A stretch of DNA of 43,660 nucleotides from positions 1-43,660 of the forward strand of contig NZ_BBPH01000064.1 of NCBI RefSeq assembly GCF_000787695.1. Reading direction: 5' to 3'. The position numbers and the translations under genes are program-made. Below the pieces are notes generated by a model. It saw nothing but the letters and a program-made list of their open reading frames with translations. It did not search any database and was not told the origin of the DNA. This document shows positions 1 through 8,624 of this stretch, one piece after another; position 1 is the first letter of the stretch, and each line of letters starts with the position of its first letter. Source of the stretch: Paracoccus sp. PAMC 22219 (lineage in GTDB: Bacteria; Pseudomonadota; Alphaproteobacteria; Rhodobacterales; Rhodobacteraceae).

Positions 1-647
1 CGGGCCTGGGCCACGGGCTGCGGCAGGGCCAGCAGCACGCGCCCCTCGCGCATGTCGGGGGCGCCCATCGCCAGATGGAAGGACAGGCTGCGCAGCGGTC
101 GATCCTCCAGCATCAGGGACAGCGGGCGGGGATCGTCCAGATGGGTCAGGAAATGATAGCCGCCGACAGCCTCGAACCCCTCGACGCCCGCCATCTCGGC
201 GGTCAGTTCGGTCAGCAGGGCATCGATGAAATCGGAACACAGCAGCGCGTCGCTGCGGGTGGGCCGGCGCCGTTCCAGCCCGCGCGACGTCACGCGGCCA
301 AGCGCCTGCCATTCGACCAATGCCGCCACCGCCTGCGGACACAGCGCGATGGCCCCCAGCAGATCGCCCGGCCCCTGCAGCACGATGACCAGCGGCAGTT
401 CGGGCAGCAGTTCGGGCAGTTCCGCCAGCGTCAGCGCGCCAGGCTGCACCGACAGCGCCCGCACGGGCAGTTGGTACAGCCGGTCGGCGGCGCGCCCGAT
501 GGCGGTCGCGGCGGCGCGGGCCGGGGTGGGCGCGGGGGATGCGGGCAGTTGCGGCGCACCGCCCTGCCCCAGCTTGACCTGCGCACGCGCCTGCAGCATG
601 CGGCGCAAGACGCCAGGGGCTTGGGTGGCGGGGTCTGCTTGGGTCAT
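1..647 (-). CDS. FliM/FliN-like flagellar motor switch family protein (N-terminal part, runs off the window)
   Basis: The reading frame starts at an ATG at 647 and stays open to the left edge, giving about 215 residues of a protein whose C-terminus is outside the window. The N-terminus begins MTQADPATQAPGVLRRMLQA, followed by an Ala/Pro-rich linker and then a middle region with LVIVLQGPGDLLGAIAL, ALVEWQALG and SDFIDALLTELTAEM. This layout resembles the divergent FliM-like proteins of Rhodobacterales, whose C-terminal FliM/FliN (SpoA) domain would lie beyond the edge. If so it would belong to the C-ring of the flagellar switch at the cytoplasmic face of the motor. The decisive C-terminal domain is not visible, so the family call rests on the N-terminal pattern alone. 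Confidence 0.5.
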   Translation of the reverse strand, partial: MTQADPATQAPGVLRRMLQARAQVKLGQGGAPQLPASPAPTPARAAATAIGRAADRLYQLPVRALSVQPGALTLAELPELLPELPLVIVLQGPGDLLGAIALCPQAVAALVEWQALGRVTSRGLERRRPTRSDALLCSDFIDALLTELTAEMAGVEGFEAVGGYHFLTHLDDPRPLSLMLEDRPLRSLSFHLAMGAPDMREGRVLLALPQPVAQA

Positions 648-708
648 GTCACGTCCGAATCAGGCTGTCGCTGCCTGTTCAAAATGGACCGTCAGGATTG
701 AGAAAGGG

Positions 709-3354
709 TTAACCGGAGGGCACCGGCGGCCGCGCGGGCAGCTGAATGCGGAACGCCGCCCCGCCCTGCCCCGGCAGATAGCTGATGTCGCCGCCCAGGG
801 TCAGCATGATCTCGCGGCAGATAGCCAAGCCAAGGCCCGCCCCGCCCGCACGCGCGGGGTCGTTCAGGCGGGCGAACTTTTCAAAGATCAGCTGCTGGCG
901 ACCGCTGTCTATGCCGCTGCCGTTGTCGACGATGTCGATGACCGCGCCGCCGCCTTCGGGGTGGCGGACGCGCAGGATCAGCACCGGATGCGCCGCGTCG
1001 CAATATTTGCGCGCATTGCTGATGACGTTGATCAGAACCTGCAGCAGCCGGTCCGCATCGGTGATCAGCCCCAGATGTTCCGACGGCAGGTCGCGGTCGA
1101 TCAGGAACCCCCGTTCAGGCCGGGTGGCCGATGCGGCGGCCAGCGCGCGGGTGATCAGATCGTGCAGGTTCGCGACGGAAATCGTCAACTGCGCCCGCCC
1201 GCTTTCCAGCACCGACAGGTCCAGCAGGTCGTCCAGCAGCCGCGTCAGGCGCCCGGCCTCGTCATGGATGATGCCCGCGAACTTGCCGCGTTCCTCGACC
1301 GTCAGGTCCGGGTCCTTGAGGATCTCCGAGAACGCCCGGACCGAGGTCATGGGCGTGCGCAGCTCATGACTGATCTGGCCCAGGAACGCGTCCTTCTGCA
1401 CCGACAGGGCGGTCAGCTTGTCATTGGCCTGGCGCAACTGGCGGGCGGTGCGGGTCAGCTCTGCCTGGGCGGCCTCCAGGCGCTGCGTCTCCTCCTTGGC
1501 GCGCTGCGCCTCGTCGGCGACCTGCAAGAGGTCGGCCACGGTCAGCGCGACGCCCCCCGCCACGCGGTCGATCATCGCATGCGCCGTGGCCGACCCGATG
1601 GAACCCGCCAGACGCCGCTCCAGCCGGGTCAGGAACCGCGGCGTCAGGTCGGGCAGATAGCCGGTCTTGCCCTGCGCCCGCGCCTCGGCCTGGAAATAGC
1701 GCAGTGCGGCGTCCGGCCCCCAGACCCGGCGCGCCATCGCCAGCAGCGGCTCTGCCCGGTCGTCGGCGCGCAGCATGCGGCTGTGGCGGATCGGTTCGAC
1801 CGCCGACACGAAGGACAGGCCCTGCAACCGTTCGACCGGGTCGGGAAAGCCGAAGATCGACACGCCGACAAAGGCCAGCGTGTTCAGCGTCAGCGACAGC
1901 GCCACCGCGGCGGTCCACGGATCGACCCCCGGCGGCACCGGCAGATCGCCCCCCACGCCCACCGACGGCAGAAAGATCAGCGCCATCCACAGGACCGAGC
2001 CGGTCCCGATCCCCGCATAGGCCCCCTTGCGGTTCGCGCCCCGCCACAGCAGCCCGCCCAGCATCGCGGGCAGGACCTGCGCCATGCCGGTGAAGGCCAC
2101 CAGCCCCATCGCGGCCAGCGCCGCCGTGCCCCCCGATGCCTGGTGATAGACCCAGCCCGCCGCGACCACCGCCAGGATCGCCACCCGCCGCGCGTTCAGA
2201 ACGAACCCGCGCAGGTCGTCGGTCTCGTCCGGGGCGGGAATGCGGCGCAGGGCCAGCCAAGCGGGGACCAGCCAGTGGTTCGACACCATCGTGGCGACCG
2301 CGATCGCGCACATGACCACCATCGATGTCGCCGCCGAGAACCCGCCCAGAAACACCAGCAGCGCCAGCATGTCCTGACCCGCCGCCGCAGGCAGGGTCAG
2401 CACGTAGAGGTCCGGGTCCGACCCCGCGGGCAGCAGTTCGCGCCCCATCACCGCGATGGGCAGCACGAACAGCGACATGATGAACAGATAGGCCGGAAAG
2501 GCCCAGCCCGCGACATGCAGGCGTTCCTCGTCCGCGGCCTCGACCACCATGACCTGGAACATGCGCGGCAGCGTCAGGATGGCTGCGGCGGACACCAGGA
2601 TCAGCGCGGTCCAGCGGTCGGGCTTGAGCAGCCAGCCCTCGGCCACCGCCGGATCGGCGGCGGTGCGGGCGATCCGCGCCAGCATGTCGCCCGGCCCGTC
2701 GGCCAGCCCCCAGACCACGAAGACGCCCAAGGCGACAAAGGCCAGCAGCTTGACCACCGCCTCCAGCGCGATGGCGGTGACGACGCCGTGGTGGCGTTCG
2801 TCGGCGGCCAGATTGCGGGTGCCGAACAGGATGGTGAACAGCGCCAGCCCTGCCGCGACCCACAGCGCGGTGCCGCCCATCGCGCCCGCATCCGCGCCAT
2901 TCGGCGCGTCGGTCGCGAAGATCTCAAAGGACAGCCGCACCGATTGCAGCTGCAGCGCGATATAAGGGGTCGAGGCGATGACCGCGATCAGCGTCACGAT
3001 GGCCGCCAGCCGGTTCGATTTCCCGAACCGGGCCGAGATCAGGTCCGCGACCGAGGTGACGTGGTGCATCCGCGCCACCCGCACCAACCGCCTGAGCCCC
3101 CACCACGCCCCGGTGAAGACCAGCGTCGGCCCCAGATAGATCGTCGCGAATTCCAGCCCCGACCGGGACGCGTATCCCACGGCGCCATAGAACGTCCATG
3201 CCGAGCAATAGACCGACAGCGACAGCGTATAGACCAGCGGGTGATCCAGCCAGCGCACGTGACCACGCGCCGCCGCGCGGTCGGCGGCATAGGCCACCCC
3301 GAACATCAGCGCGACATAGGCCAGGCAGGCGCCGACCAGCGCCTCAAAGGGCAT
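709..3354 (-). CDS. SLC5 (sodium:solute symporter)-linked sensor histidine kinase, CbrA/CrbS-like
   Basis: Membrane sensor kinase of 881 residues. Residues about 1-505 form a multi-spanning sodium:solute symporter (SLC5) domain; about 540-610 looks like the STAC linker found between SLC5 transporters and kinases; 615-655 is a charged helix; then HisKA with the phosphoacceptor H663 in ISHELRTP, an N-box around N780, DNGSGID at 810 and GGAGLGLAI at 837. Relatives such as CbrA and CrbS respond to carbon sources (histidine or C/N balance, acetate). It overlaps the small upstream gene by 11 bp and follows a single-domain response regulator, so the three probably form one signalling unit. The ligand cannot be read from the sequence. 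No PAS domain is evident, unlike CbrA. Confidence 0.9.
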   Translation of the reverse strand: MPFEALVGACLAYVALMFGVAYAADRAAARGHVRWLDHPLVYTLSLSVYCSAWTFYGAVGYASRSGLEFATIYLGPTLVFTGAWWGLRRLVRVARMHHVTSVADLISARFGKSNRLAAIVTLIAVIASTPYIALQLQSVRLSFEIFATDAPNGADAGAMGGTALWVAAGLALFTILFGTRNLAADERHHGVVTAIALEAVVKLLAFVALGVFVVWGLADGPGDMLARIARTAADPAVAEGWLLKPDRWTALILVSAAAILTLPRMFQVMVVEAADEERLHVAGWAFPAYLFIMSLFVLPIAVMGRELLPAGSDPDLYVLTLPAAAGQDMLALLVFLGGFSAATSMVVMCAIAVATMVSNHWLVPAWLALRRIPAPDETDDLRGFVLNARRVAILAVVAAGWVYHQASGGTAALAAMGLVAFTGMAQVLPAMLGGLLWRGANRKGAYAGIGTGSVLWMALIFLPSVGVGGDLPVPPGVDPWTAAVALSLTLNTLAFVGVSIFGFPDPVERLQGLSFVSAVEPIRHSRMLRADDRAEPLLAMARRVWGPDAALRYFQAEARAQGKTGYLPDLTPRFLTRLERRLAGSIGSATAHAMIDRVAGGVALTVADLLQVADEAQRAKEETQRLEAAQAELTRTARQLRQANDKLTALSVQKDAFLGQISHELRTPMTSVRAFSEILKDPDLTVEERGKFAGIIHDEAGRLTRLLDDLLDLSVLESGRAQLTISVANLHDLITRALAAASATRPERGFLIDRDLPSEHLGLITDADRLLQVLINVISNARKYCDAAHPVLILRVRHPEGGGAVIDIVDNGSGIDSGRQQLIFEKFARLNDPARAGGAGLGLAICREIMLTLGGDISYLPGQGGAAFRIQLPARPPVPSG

Positions 3355-3619
3355 CGGGGTCCCCCGGCGGCGCCTCGGCGCGCATGGTCGCGGCCTCTGC
3401 CCGCAGCAGGGCGCGGTGCAGGGCGCGGATCACCACGATCAGCACAGCCCACAGCCCGAACAGCCAGACCGCGCCCCCGGCATAGGACAGGCTGCCCGGC
3501 ATCCACCAGACCGGCACCAGCAGCAGCAGCATCGTCAGCACCGGCAGCACCCGCGCCGCATCGCCAAGACGGCGGCGGTGGAACGAGGCGCGTTCCAGAA
3601 ACAGCGGGCGGTCGGGCAT
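3344..3619 (-). CDS. small two-helix membrane protein between response regulator and kinase
   Basis: Unrecognised 91-residue protein. A basic N-terminus (MPDRPLFLERASFHRRR) is followed by two hydrophobic segments at about residues 22-42 and 46-66 and a charged tail ending PPGDPDAL. Its start codon overlaps the stop of the response regulator (ATGA) and its end overlaps the kinase start by 11 bp, so it is surely co-translated with them. Small two-helix proteins (DUF4212, DUF485) often accompany SLC5 transporters such as ActP. This protein sits in the equivalent place beside an SLC5 domain, but I see no family motif that proves the link. A role as an accessory subunit of the sensor is inference. 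Confidence 0.75.
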   Translation of the reverse strand: MPDRPLFLERASFHRRRLGDAARVLPVLTMLLLLVPVWWMPGSLSYAGGAVWLFGLWAVLIVVIRALHRALLRAEAATMRAEAPPGDPDAL

Positions 3620-3993
3620 CAGGCCAGCATCCGGCGCACCGTCGCGCGCAATTCCTGATTGTCGAAGGGCTTGGCCAGCACAGCATCGGCGCGGGCGCCG
3701 TCATCGCGGGCCTGTCCCCGCGCCGTCAGCATCAGGACCGGCGTCGCTGCCAGGTCGGCATCATCGGCGGCGCGCAGGTCGTTCAGGATCTCGGTCCCCG
3801 ACCGGTTGGGCAGCATCAGGTCCAGAATCACCAGTCGTGGGCGTGCGGCCATGATCGCCTCGATTCCGCCCGCGCCGTCGGCATGCAGATCGACCTGCCA
3901 CCCCTCGCGCGACAGGATGAAGCGCACCGCCTCGGCGATGTTGGGCTCGTCCTCGATCATCAGGATGTCCAACTGCATCCGCCCTCCCCCCAT
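3619..3993 (-). CDS. single-domain response regulator (CheY-like receiver)
   Basis: Receiver domain without an output domain, 124 residues. The acidic pair is in LMIEDEPNIAEA, the phosphoacceptor is D58 in LVILDLMLPN, the switch Thr is T90 in VLMLTA and the invariant Lys is K108 in LAKPF. A second ATG five codons in (MQLDILMIEDE, at 3978) may be the true start, since receivers usually begin just before the first beta strand. It heads the run regulator-small membrane protein-SLC5 kinase and is the obvious partner of that kinase. Because it has no DNA-binding domain, signalling must pass through protein contact, a phosphorelay or another regulator. CrbR and CbrB, the usual partners of such kinases, do carry output domains. 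Confidence 0.92.
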   Translation of the reverse strand: MGGGRMQLDILMIEDEPNIAEAVRFILSREGWQVDLHADGAGGIEAIMAARPRLVILDLMLPNRSGTEILNDLRAADDADLAATPVLMLTARGQARDDGARADAVLAKPFDNQELRATVRRMLA

Positions 3994-4018
3994 GCGGCCC
4001 GGCAGCGCGGCAGATCAT

Positions 4019-4035
4019 GGGCCGGATCACGGCCC
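4019..4035. terminator. short GC hairpin after the ScfR-type gene
   Basis: Six-base arms GGGCCG and CGGCCC around a 5-nt loop lie just after the restored stop of the regulator gene (4040-4042) and before the response regulator start. There is no T-run, so it may be only a processing or attenuation hairpin. Confidence 0.3.
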
Positions 4036-4039
4036 CGTG

Positions 4040-5328
4040 TCAAAGGGACCTTTGCGCCTGCCCACCCTGCGGCACAAGGATCGAGGGTTCGCGCCGCGCC
4101 GGACACTCCGCGCGCGGACAGATGCGACAGGCCGGCCCGATGGGCAGCGCGTCGTCGGGCGGCGGCCCGTCGAACGGCAGGATCAGCATCAGCGCCTCGG
4201 TCAGCAGCGGGCCGTCCAGGCCCAGGGCTGGCGGCGCTGCGCAAAGGACAGCGTGCGGAACGCCCGTCCGTCCGGGGTGACGACGATCCGCGCCAGCGCC
4301 ACCTGCGGCACCGCCAGCGCGTGATACAGCGGCCACAGCGCACAGCTGTCGCCCGGCCGCGGCAGCGCGAACCCCTGCGCGGCGCGGCGCAGGGTCAGGA
4401 CGCCCGACCCGTCACAGACCAGCAGGCCCGCACCCTGAAACCCCTCGGGGCGCAGATCGGCCAGACGCCGGATCACCAGGTCCAGCGGCTGCCCAAGCCG
4501 CGCGGCCAGGCGCACAGGGTCGGGCGGCGTGCCCGCCGCCGGGATCGCATCGATCAACGCGCGGTCCGACAGCGCGTCCCGGTCGTCCAGCAGTCCCGCC
4601 AGCAGGTCCGCGGCCATGGCGCGGGCCGCATCCGAGGTCAGATCGCCCGGATCGGGATCGGCGGTGCCGGGTTCGGCAAGCCAAGCCTCGACTTCCTCCT
4701 GGGGGGTGGTGGCTTGGCCCTCGGCCTCGAAACTGTCCAGATAGGCGACCAGCGCCTGCGCGGTCAGCGACAGGCGCTGGCTGTCCTGATGCAGGTTCGC
4801 GTGGAACCGCTTGCGCCATTCGGCGGAAATCTCGCCCTCTTCGACCAGGATCGCCGCCGTCGACCGGACCGAGGTCACGGCAGACAGCACCTCGTGCAGC
4901 GTGGTCAGCAGATAGGGGTCGCGGGTCATGCGGTCGGACAGATCGACCAGTTGCCGTTCCAGCCCCGCACCCCGCCGCGCATGCGCGATCAGCAGGCCCG
5001 ACCAGCCCGGAAAGCGCGCCAGGAATTCGGTGATCTGGTCCAGTTCCGGCACGGTGCCCGCAGCCACGGGATGGGCTGCGGCCTCCCGCAGGGCGGCAAT
5101 GCGGACCTCTTCGCGACCTTCGGCCAATTCGTCGGGGGGAACCTCCAGCACCTCGGCCAGGCGGGCGATCAGCTCGGCGCCGACGGGGCGGCGGTTGTGC
5201 TCGATCAGGTTCAGATAGGCGGGGGAAATGCCCACCGCGCGCGCGATATCCGCCTGGCGCCGGGCCATCGCCAGACGGCGTTCCCGGATCCGCGTCCCGG
5301 TCAGGACGGTCGCTGCGCGTCCCGACAC
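4040..5328 (-). CDS. XRE-family short-chain fatty acyl regulator (ScfR/PccR/RamB type), frame broken near 4226
   Basis: DNA-binding regulator of acyl-CoA metabolism. An N-terminal HTH_3 domain (TRIRERRLAMARRQADIARA, then SPAYLNLIEHNRR) is followed by a long helical sensor region and the hallmark C-terminal Cys cluster IGPACRICPRAECPARREP. Family members (PccR, MccR, RamB) sense short-chain acyl-CoA and control propionate, acetate or glyoxylate-shunt genes. The frame starting at 5328 hits a stop at 4201, while the typical C-terminus continues in another frame down to 4040. One missing base in the C-run read as CAG CCC TGG (4225-4227 on the + strand) joins them into 429 residues, the usual length. 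I regard this as a sequence error. It lies 3 bp after the DUF815 ATPase gene. The target genes are unknown. Confidence 0.85.
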
Positions 5329-5331
5329 GGC

Positions 5332-6171
5332 CTAGACCGCCAGACCGTGGCGCCCGGCAAGATCGGTGAAGAACTGCCACGCCACGCGCCCCGACCGGGC
5401 GCCGCGCGTGGCCTGCCATTCGATCGCCTGCGCGCGCAGATCATCCGGGTCGACCGCCAAGCCATAGGCCGCGCAATAGCCGTCGATCATCGCCAGGAAC
5501 TGGTCCTGGTCGCAGGGATGAAAGCCCAGCCACAGGCCGAACCGGTCGGACAGGGACACCTTCTCCTCGACCGCCTCTCCGGGATGGATGGCGCTGGCGC
5601 GTTCGTTGTCGATCATCTCGCGCGGCATCAGGTGGCGGCGGTTCGATGTCGCATAGAGGATCACGTTGGCGGGCCGCCCGCTGATGCCGCCGTCCAGCAC
5701 CGCCTTCAGCGATTTGTACTGGGTGTCGTCATGGCTGAAGGACAGATCGTCCGCGAACAGCACGAACCTGCGGTCGGGCACCGACCCCAGGATCGTCAGC
5801 AGCCGCCCGACAGACGGCAGGTCGTCGCGCGCAATCTCGACCAGGACCAGCGGCAGGCCGCGGGCCACGGCCTCGGCATGGACCGCCTTGACCAGCGACG
5901 ACTTGCCCATGCCGCGCGCACCCCACAGCAGGGCGTTGTTCGCCCCAAGGCCGCGCGCGAATTGCAGGGTGTTGTCCAGCAGCGTGCGCCGCGACCGATC
6001 AATCCCGATCAGCTGGTCCAGCGGCACCCCGGCCACATGCGCCACCGGCACCAGGCGGTCAGGGTCGGCCTGCCAGACAAAGGCGGTCGCCTCGTCGAAC
6101 CGGGGCAACGGAACGGGCGGCGGGGCCAGCCGTTCCAGCGCATCGGCAATGCGCGTCAGCGCAGCCGTCAT
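5332..6171 (-). CDS. DUF815-family AAA-type ATPase
   Basis: ATP-binding protein of 279 residues. It carries Walker [10 protein letters not shown] at 84-92, a Walker B-like strand [10 protein letters not shown] at 136-145, and the conserved [11 protein letters not shown] region, all typical of the DUF815 family of AAA ATPases. The biochemical role of the family is not established. The start overlaps the stop of tatC by 4 bp, and in Rhodobacterales this ATPase is commonly found directly after tatABC, so it is co-transcribed with the translocase genes. A functional link to Tat export is not shown by this. Family assignment is firm; function is unknown. Confidence 0.88.
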   Translation of the reverse strand: MTAALTRIADALERLAPPPVPLPRFDEATAFVWQADPDRLVPVAHVAGVPLDQLIGIDRSRRTLLDNTLQFARGLGANNALLWGARGMGKSSLVKAVHAEAVARGLPLVLVEIARDDLPSVGRLLTILGSVPDRRFVLFADDLSFSHDDTQYKSLKAVLDGGISGRPANVILYATSNRRHLMPREMIDNERASAIHPGEAVEEKVSLSDRFGLWLGFHPCDQDQFLAMIDGYCAAYGLAVDPDDLRAQAIEWQATRGARSGRVAWQFFTDLAGRHGLAV

Positions 6172-7025
6172 TCGTCATCCTCGATCCACAGGCCCTGGGC
6201 CCGCAGGTCACGTTCGCGCACCACTTCGATGCGGCGGACGATCTGGATCGAGATCTCGTACAACCCGTACACGACCGAGAACAGCACCAGCTGGCTGCCC
6301 ACATCGGGCGGCGTCAGGCAGGCGGCCAGCGTCAGGATGATCACCACCGCATAGCGGCGCGTGTTGGCCAGCGACTGCGACGACACCAGCCCCGCCCGCC
6401 CCAGCAGCGCCAGCGCCACTGGCAGCTGGAACGACAGGCCGAACGCCAGGATGAACCGCGTGGTCAGGGTCAGATACTCGCTGACCGACCCTTGGAAAAC
6501 GATGCCGGCCAGCCGGCTGCCGTCACCCGCCGCCGCAGGATCGTCCGGCAGCGCCAGCGGGCCCTGCTGAAAGCCCAGGAAGAAGGCGAAGACCATCGGC
6601 AGGATGATGTAATAGGCAAAGGCGGCGCCCACGGCGAACATCGCGGGCGATGCCAGCAGGAACGGCAGGAACGCCCGCTTTTCGGTCTTGTACAGACCCG
6701 GGGCGACAAAGCGCCACAGCTGATAGCCGATCACCGGGAAGGACAGGATGAAGCCGCCGAAGAACGCGATGCGGATCGCGACCGAGAAACCCTCCTGCAG
6801 CTTCAGCAGGATCAGGCCGCATTCCTGGCCGCGGTCTTCCAGCGCGGCGCAGATCGGCCGGGTCAGAAAGTTGTAGATCGGGTTCCAGACCAGATAGGCC
6901 AGGATCATCGCCACGACCAGGGCCAGCACGGACCAGATGATCCGCGTGCGCAGTTCCTTGAGATGCTCCATCAGGGGGGCCGAACTGCCGTCGAGATCGT
7001 CGTCGATCGGGGTATGCGCTGACAC
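6168..7025 (-). CDS. tatC: Sec-independent protein translocase subunit TatC
   Basis: Core receptor of the twin-arginine translocase, which exports folded, often cofactor-bearing proteins across the inner membrane. The 285-residue protein has the N-terminal motif [10 protein letters not shown] at 19-28, which helps bind the RR signal peptide, and six hydrophobic segments. [24 protein letters not shown] is the diagnostic second-helix and loop region, and [11 protein letters not shown] precedes the last two helices. Length and motifs are normal for alphaproteobacteria. It starts right at the end of tatB and overlaps the following DUF815 ATPase by 4 bp, so tatA-tatB-tatC form an operon. Confidence 0.98.
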   Translation of the reverse strand: MSAHTPIDDDLDGSSAPLMEHLKELRTRIIWSVLALVVAMILAYLVWNPIYNFLTRPICAALEDRGQECGLILLKLQEGFSVAIRIAFFGGFILSFPVIGYQLWRFVAPGLYKTEKRAFLPFLLASPAMFAVGAAFAYYIILPMVFAFFLGFQQGPLALPDDPAAAGDGSRLAGIVFQGSVSEYLTLTTRFILAFGLSFQLPVALALLGRAGLVSSQSLANTRRYAVVIILTLAACLTPPDVGSQLVLFSVVYGLYEISIQIVRRIEVVRERDLRAQGLWIEDDE

Positions 7026-7517
7026 TTACAGGTCCTTCGTGTCCGACCGCCGCACACCGGAGATGCGGCGGCGCGAATCGGGATTGGGCGCCACGTCGGC
7101 GGCAGGCTGGGTGGCCGAATTCGCGGGCTGGGCCGTGGCGGTTGCGGGTTTCGCGGGAATGGCCGCGTCCGCACCGTTATCCGCGACCGGGGCTGCCGGG
7201 TCGGGCTGGATCCGCTGACCCATGTTGGTCTTGGGGTCCCACTTCTCGAACTTGGTGACCGCGCGGTCCAGCGCGTCCAGGCCGCGGCTGTTCTTGGAGG
7301 TCATCGAGGACAGGTTCTTCATTCCCTTGGCGGCGTCGTCCAGACCGCTGGCCTTGGCCGCGTCCTCCATCGCGCTGGTGAATTCGCGGGCCATCGACCG
7401 CGCGCGAGAGGTCAGCCGCCCAAGCGTGTGGAACAGCTTGGGCAGATCCTCGGGGCCGATGACGACAAGCGCGACCACCCCGATCAGCAGCAATTCGCTC
7501 CAGCCGATATCAAGCAT
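7026..7517 (-). CDS. tatB: Sec-independent protein translocase subunit TatB
   Basis: Single-helix partner of TatC in the substrate receptor complex. The N-terminus MLDIGWSELLLIGVVALVVIG has the conserved E8 and the G-P hinge (GPEDLPKL), followed by an amphipathic helix (FHTLGRLTSRARSMAREF) and a long, Ala/Pro-rich, poorly conserved cytoplasmic tail up to 163 residues. The GPEDLPK form and the long tail identify TatB and not TatA. It lies 28 bp after tatA and its stop abuts the tatC start. Confidence 0.97.
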   Translation of the reverse strand: MLDIGWSELLLIGVVALVVIGPEDLPKLFHTLGRLTSRARSMAREFTSAMEDAAKASGLDDAAKGMKNLSSMTSKNSRGLDALDRAVTKFEKWDPKTNMGQRIQPDPAAPVADNGADAAIPAKPATATAQPANSATQPAADVAPNPDSRRRISGVRRSDTKDL

Positions 7518-7545
7518 TCGGGAACTCGACCTTGTGGCGCACGGT

Positions 7546-7809
7546 TCAGGTGCGGGTGTCGGTATGCGGCGTCACGTCGCGCGCATCGCTGCCCGGAACG
7601 GTGTGGACCGGTGCGACAGGCTGCGTGGGGGTATCCAGCGTGGCGGGCTTTTCGGCCGTCTGTTCGGCGGCGGGATCGTTCATGCCCTTCTTGAAGGCGG
7701 TGATTCCCTTGCCGAATTCGCCCATCAGGGACGAAACCTTGCCGCGCCCGAACAGGACGAGGACAACGATGGCGATGACCAGAAGGGCCATGGGGGACGG
7801 TGCGTGCAT
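7546..7809 (-). CDS. tatA: Sec-independent protein translocase subunit TatA
   Basis: Pore-forming subunit of the twin-arginine translocase, 87 residues. The helix [18 protein letters not shown] is followed by the FGRGK hinge and the amphipathic helix [20 protein letters not shown], then a Thr/Pro-rich tail. The ATG at 7809 is chosen because GGAGAA lies just upstream of it; a longer frame from 7851 would add 14 residues not seen in the family. The first helix carries Ser/Pro near its start ([10 protein letters not shown]), where many TatA have a polar Gln or Glu; this occurs in rhodobacterial TatA. Confidence 0.95.
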   Translation of the reverse strand: MHAPSPMALLVIAIVVLVLFGRGKVSSLMGEFGKGITAFKKGMNDPAAEQTAEKPATLDTPTQPVAPVHTVPGSDARDVTPHTDTRT

Positions 7810-8003
7810 TTCAGTTCTCCGTACCGGGTCAGGCCGTTGACCTGAGTTCAAGGACTGCCACCAACTATAGGCTCACTCCGCAGCCGTTGAAAGCCCACCC
7901 GGCGTGATTAACCCCCGACCCCGTCCGGCAGGCCATGCGATGACGCGATTTTGACGGCGCGTCCCGGCTTGGCAGCCGCCGCGCGGCACGCGATAAGGGC
8001 CGC
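7810..8003. promoter_or_regulatory. divergent spacer between tatA and marC
   Basis: About 194 bp with no convincing gene. It should hold both the tat operon promoter and the marC promoter. Inside the tat leader, arms GGTCA (7827-7831) and TGACC (7838-7842), with overlapping TCAGG/CCTGA arms at 7829-7845, make a small dyad or hairpin. No clear -35/-10 pair can be named. Confidence 0.4.
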
Positions 8004-8624
8004 ATGGATCTGCAGCTGTACCTGACCGCCTTCGTCACGCTGTTCGTGGTCATCGACCCGATCGGCCTGGCCCCGATCTTCATCGCGCTGACCCCCGGCC
8101 AGTCGGGGGCCGAACGGCGGCACATCGGCGCGCGGTCGCTGATCATCGCCGCGGTCCTGCTGACGCTGTTCGGCCTGACGGGCGACGCGATCCTGTCGGC
8201 CATCGGCATCTCGATCTCGGCCTTCCGCATCGCGGGGGGGCTGCTGTTGTTCCTGACCGCGCTGGACATGCTGTTCGAACGCCGCACCGAACGCCGCGAA
8301 GGCCAGGCCGAGGGAGAGAACCACGCCGACGACCCGTCCGTCTTTCCGCTGGCCATGCCGCTGCTGGCCGGTCCCGGGGCGCTGGCCACGATGATCCTGC
8401 TGGTCGGCGAGAACCAGGGCGCGGGCCATGTCCTGATGGTGCATCTGATGATGCTGATCGTGCTGGGCATCTGCATGGTGCTGTTCGCGCTGGCGACGCC
8501 CCTGGCGCGCGCGCTTGGTCGGACCGGGGTGATGGTCGTCACGCGGCTGCTGGGCATGCTGCTGGCCGCGCTGTCCGTACAGTTCGTGATCGACGGGCTG
8601 CGCGGATCGGGCCTGTTCGGATGA
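8004..8624 (+). CDS. MarC family integral membrane protein
   Basis: Six-helix inner-membrane protein of 206 residues. Family marks are the N-terminal FVVIDPIGLAPIFIALTPG, the FRIAGGLLLFLTALDMLF helix and the FPLAMPLLAGPGALATMILL helix. MarC was named from the E. coli mar locus, but no role in multidrug resistance is supported and the substrate, if any, is unknown. The next gene overlaps it by 4 bp (ATGA at 8621-8624), so the two are co-translated. Confidence 0.93.
   Translation: MDLQLYLTAFVTLFVVIDPIGLAPIFIALTPGQSGAERRHIGARSLIIAAVLLTLFGLTGDAILSAIGISISAFRIAGGLLLFLTALDMLFERRTERREGQAEGENHADDPSVFPLAMPLLAGPGALATMILLVGENQGAGHVLMVHLMMLIVLGICMVLFALATPLARALGRTGVMVVTRLLGMLLAALSVQFVIDGLRGSGLFG

Noticed and set aside
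226-6354. A 2042-residue plus-strand open frame
   Set aside because: It is antisense to the kinase, regulator and tat genes, rich in Arg/Gln/His/Pro, and matches no family; such frames are a by-product of high GC.
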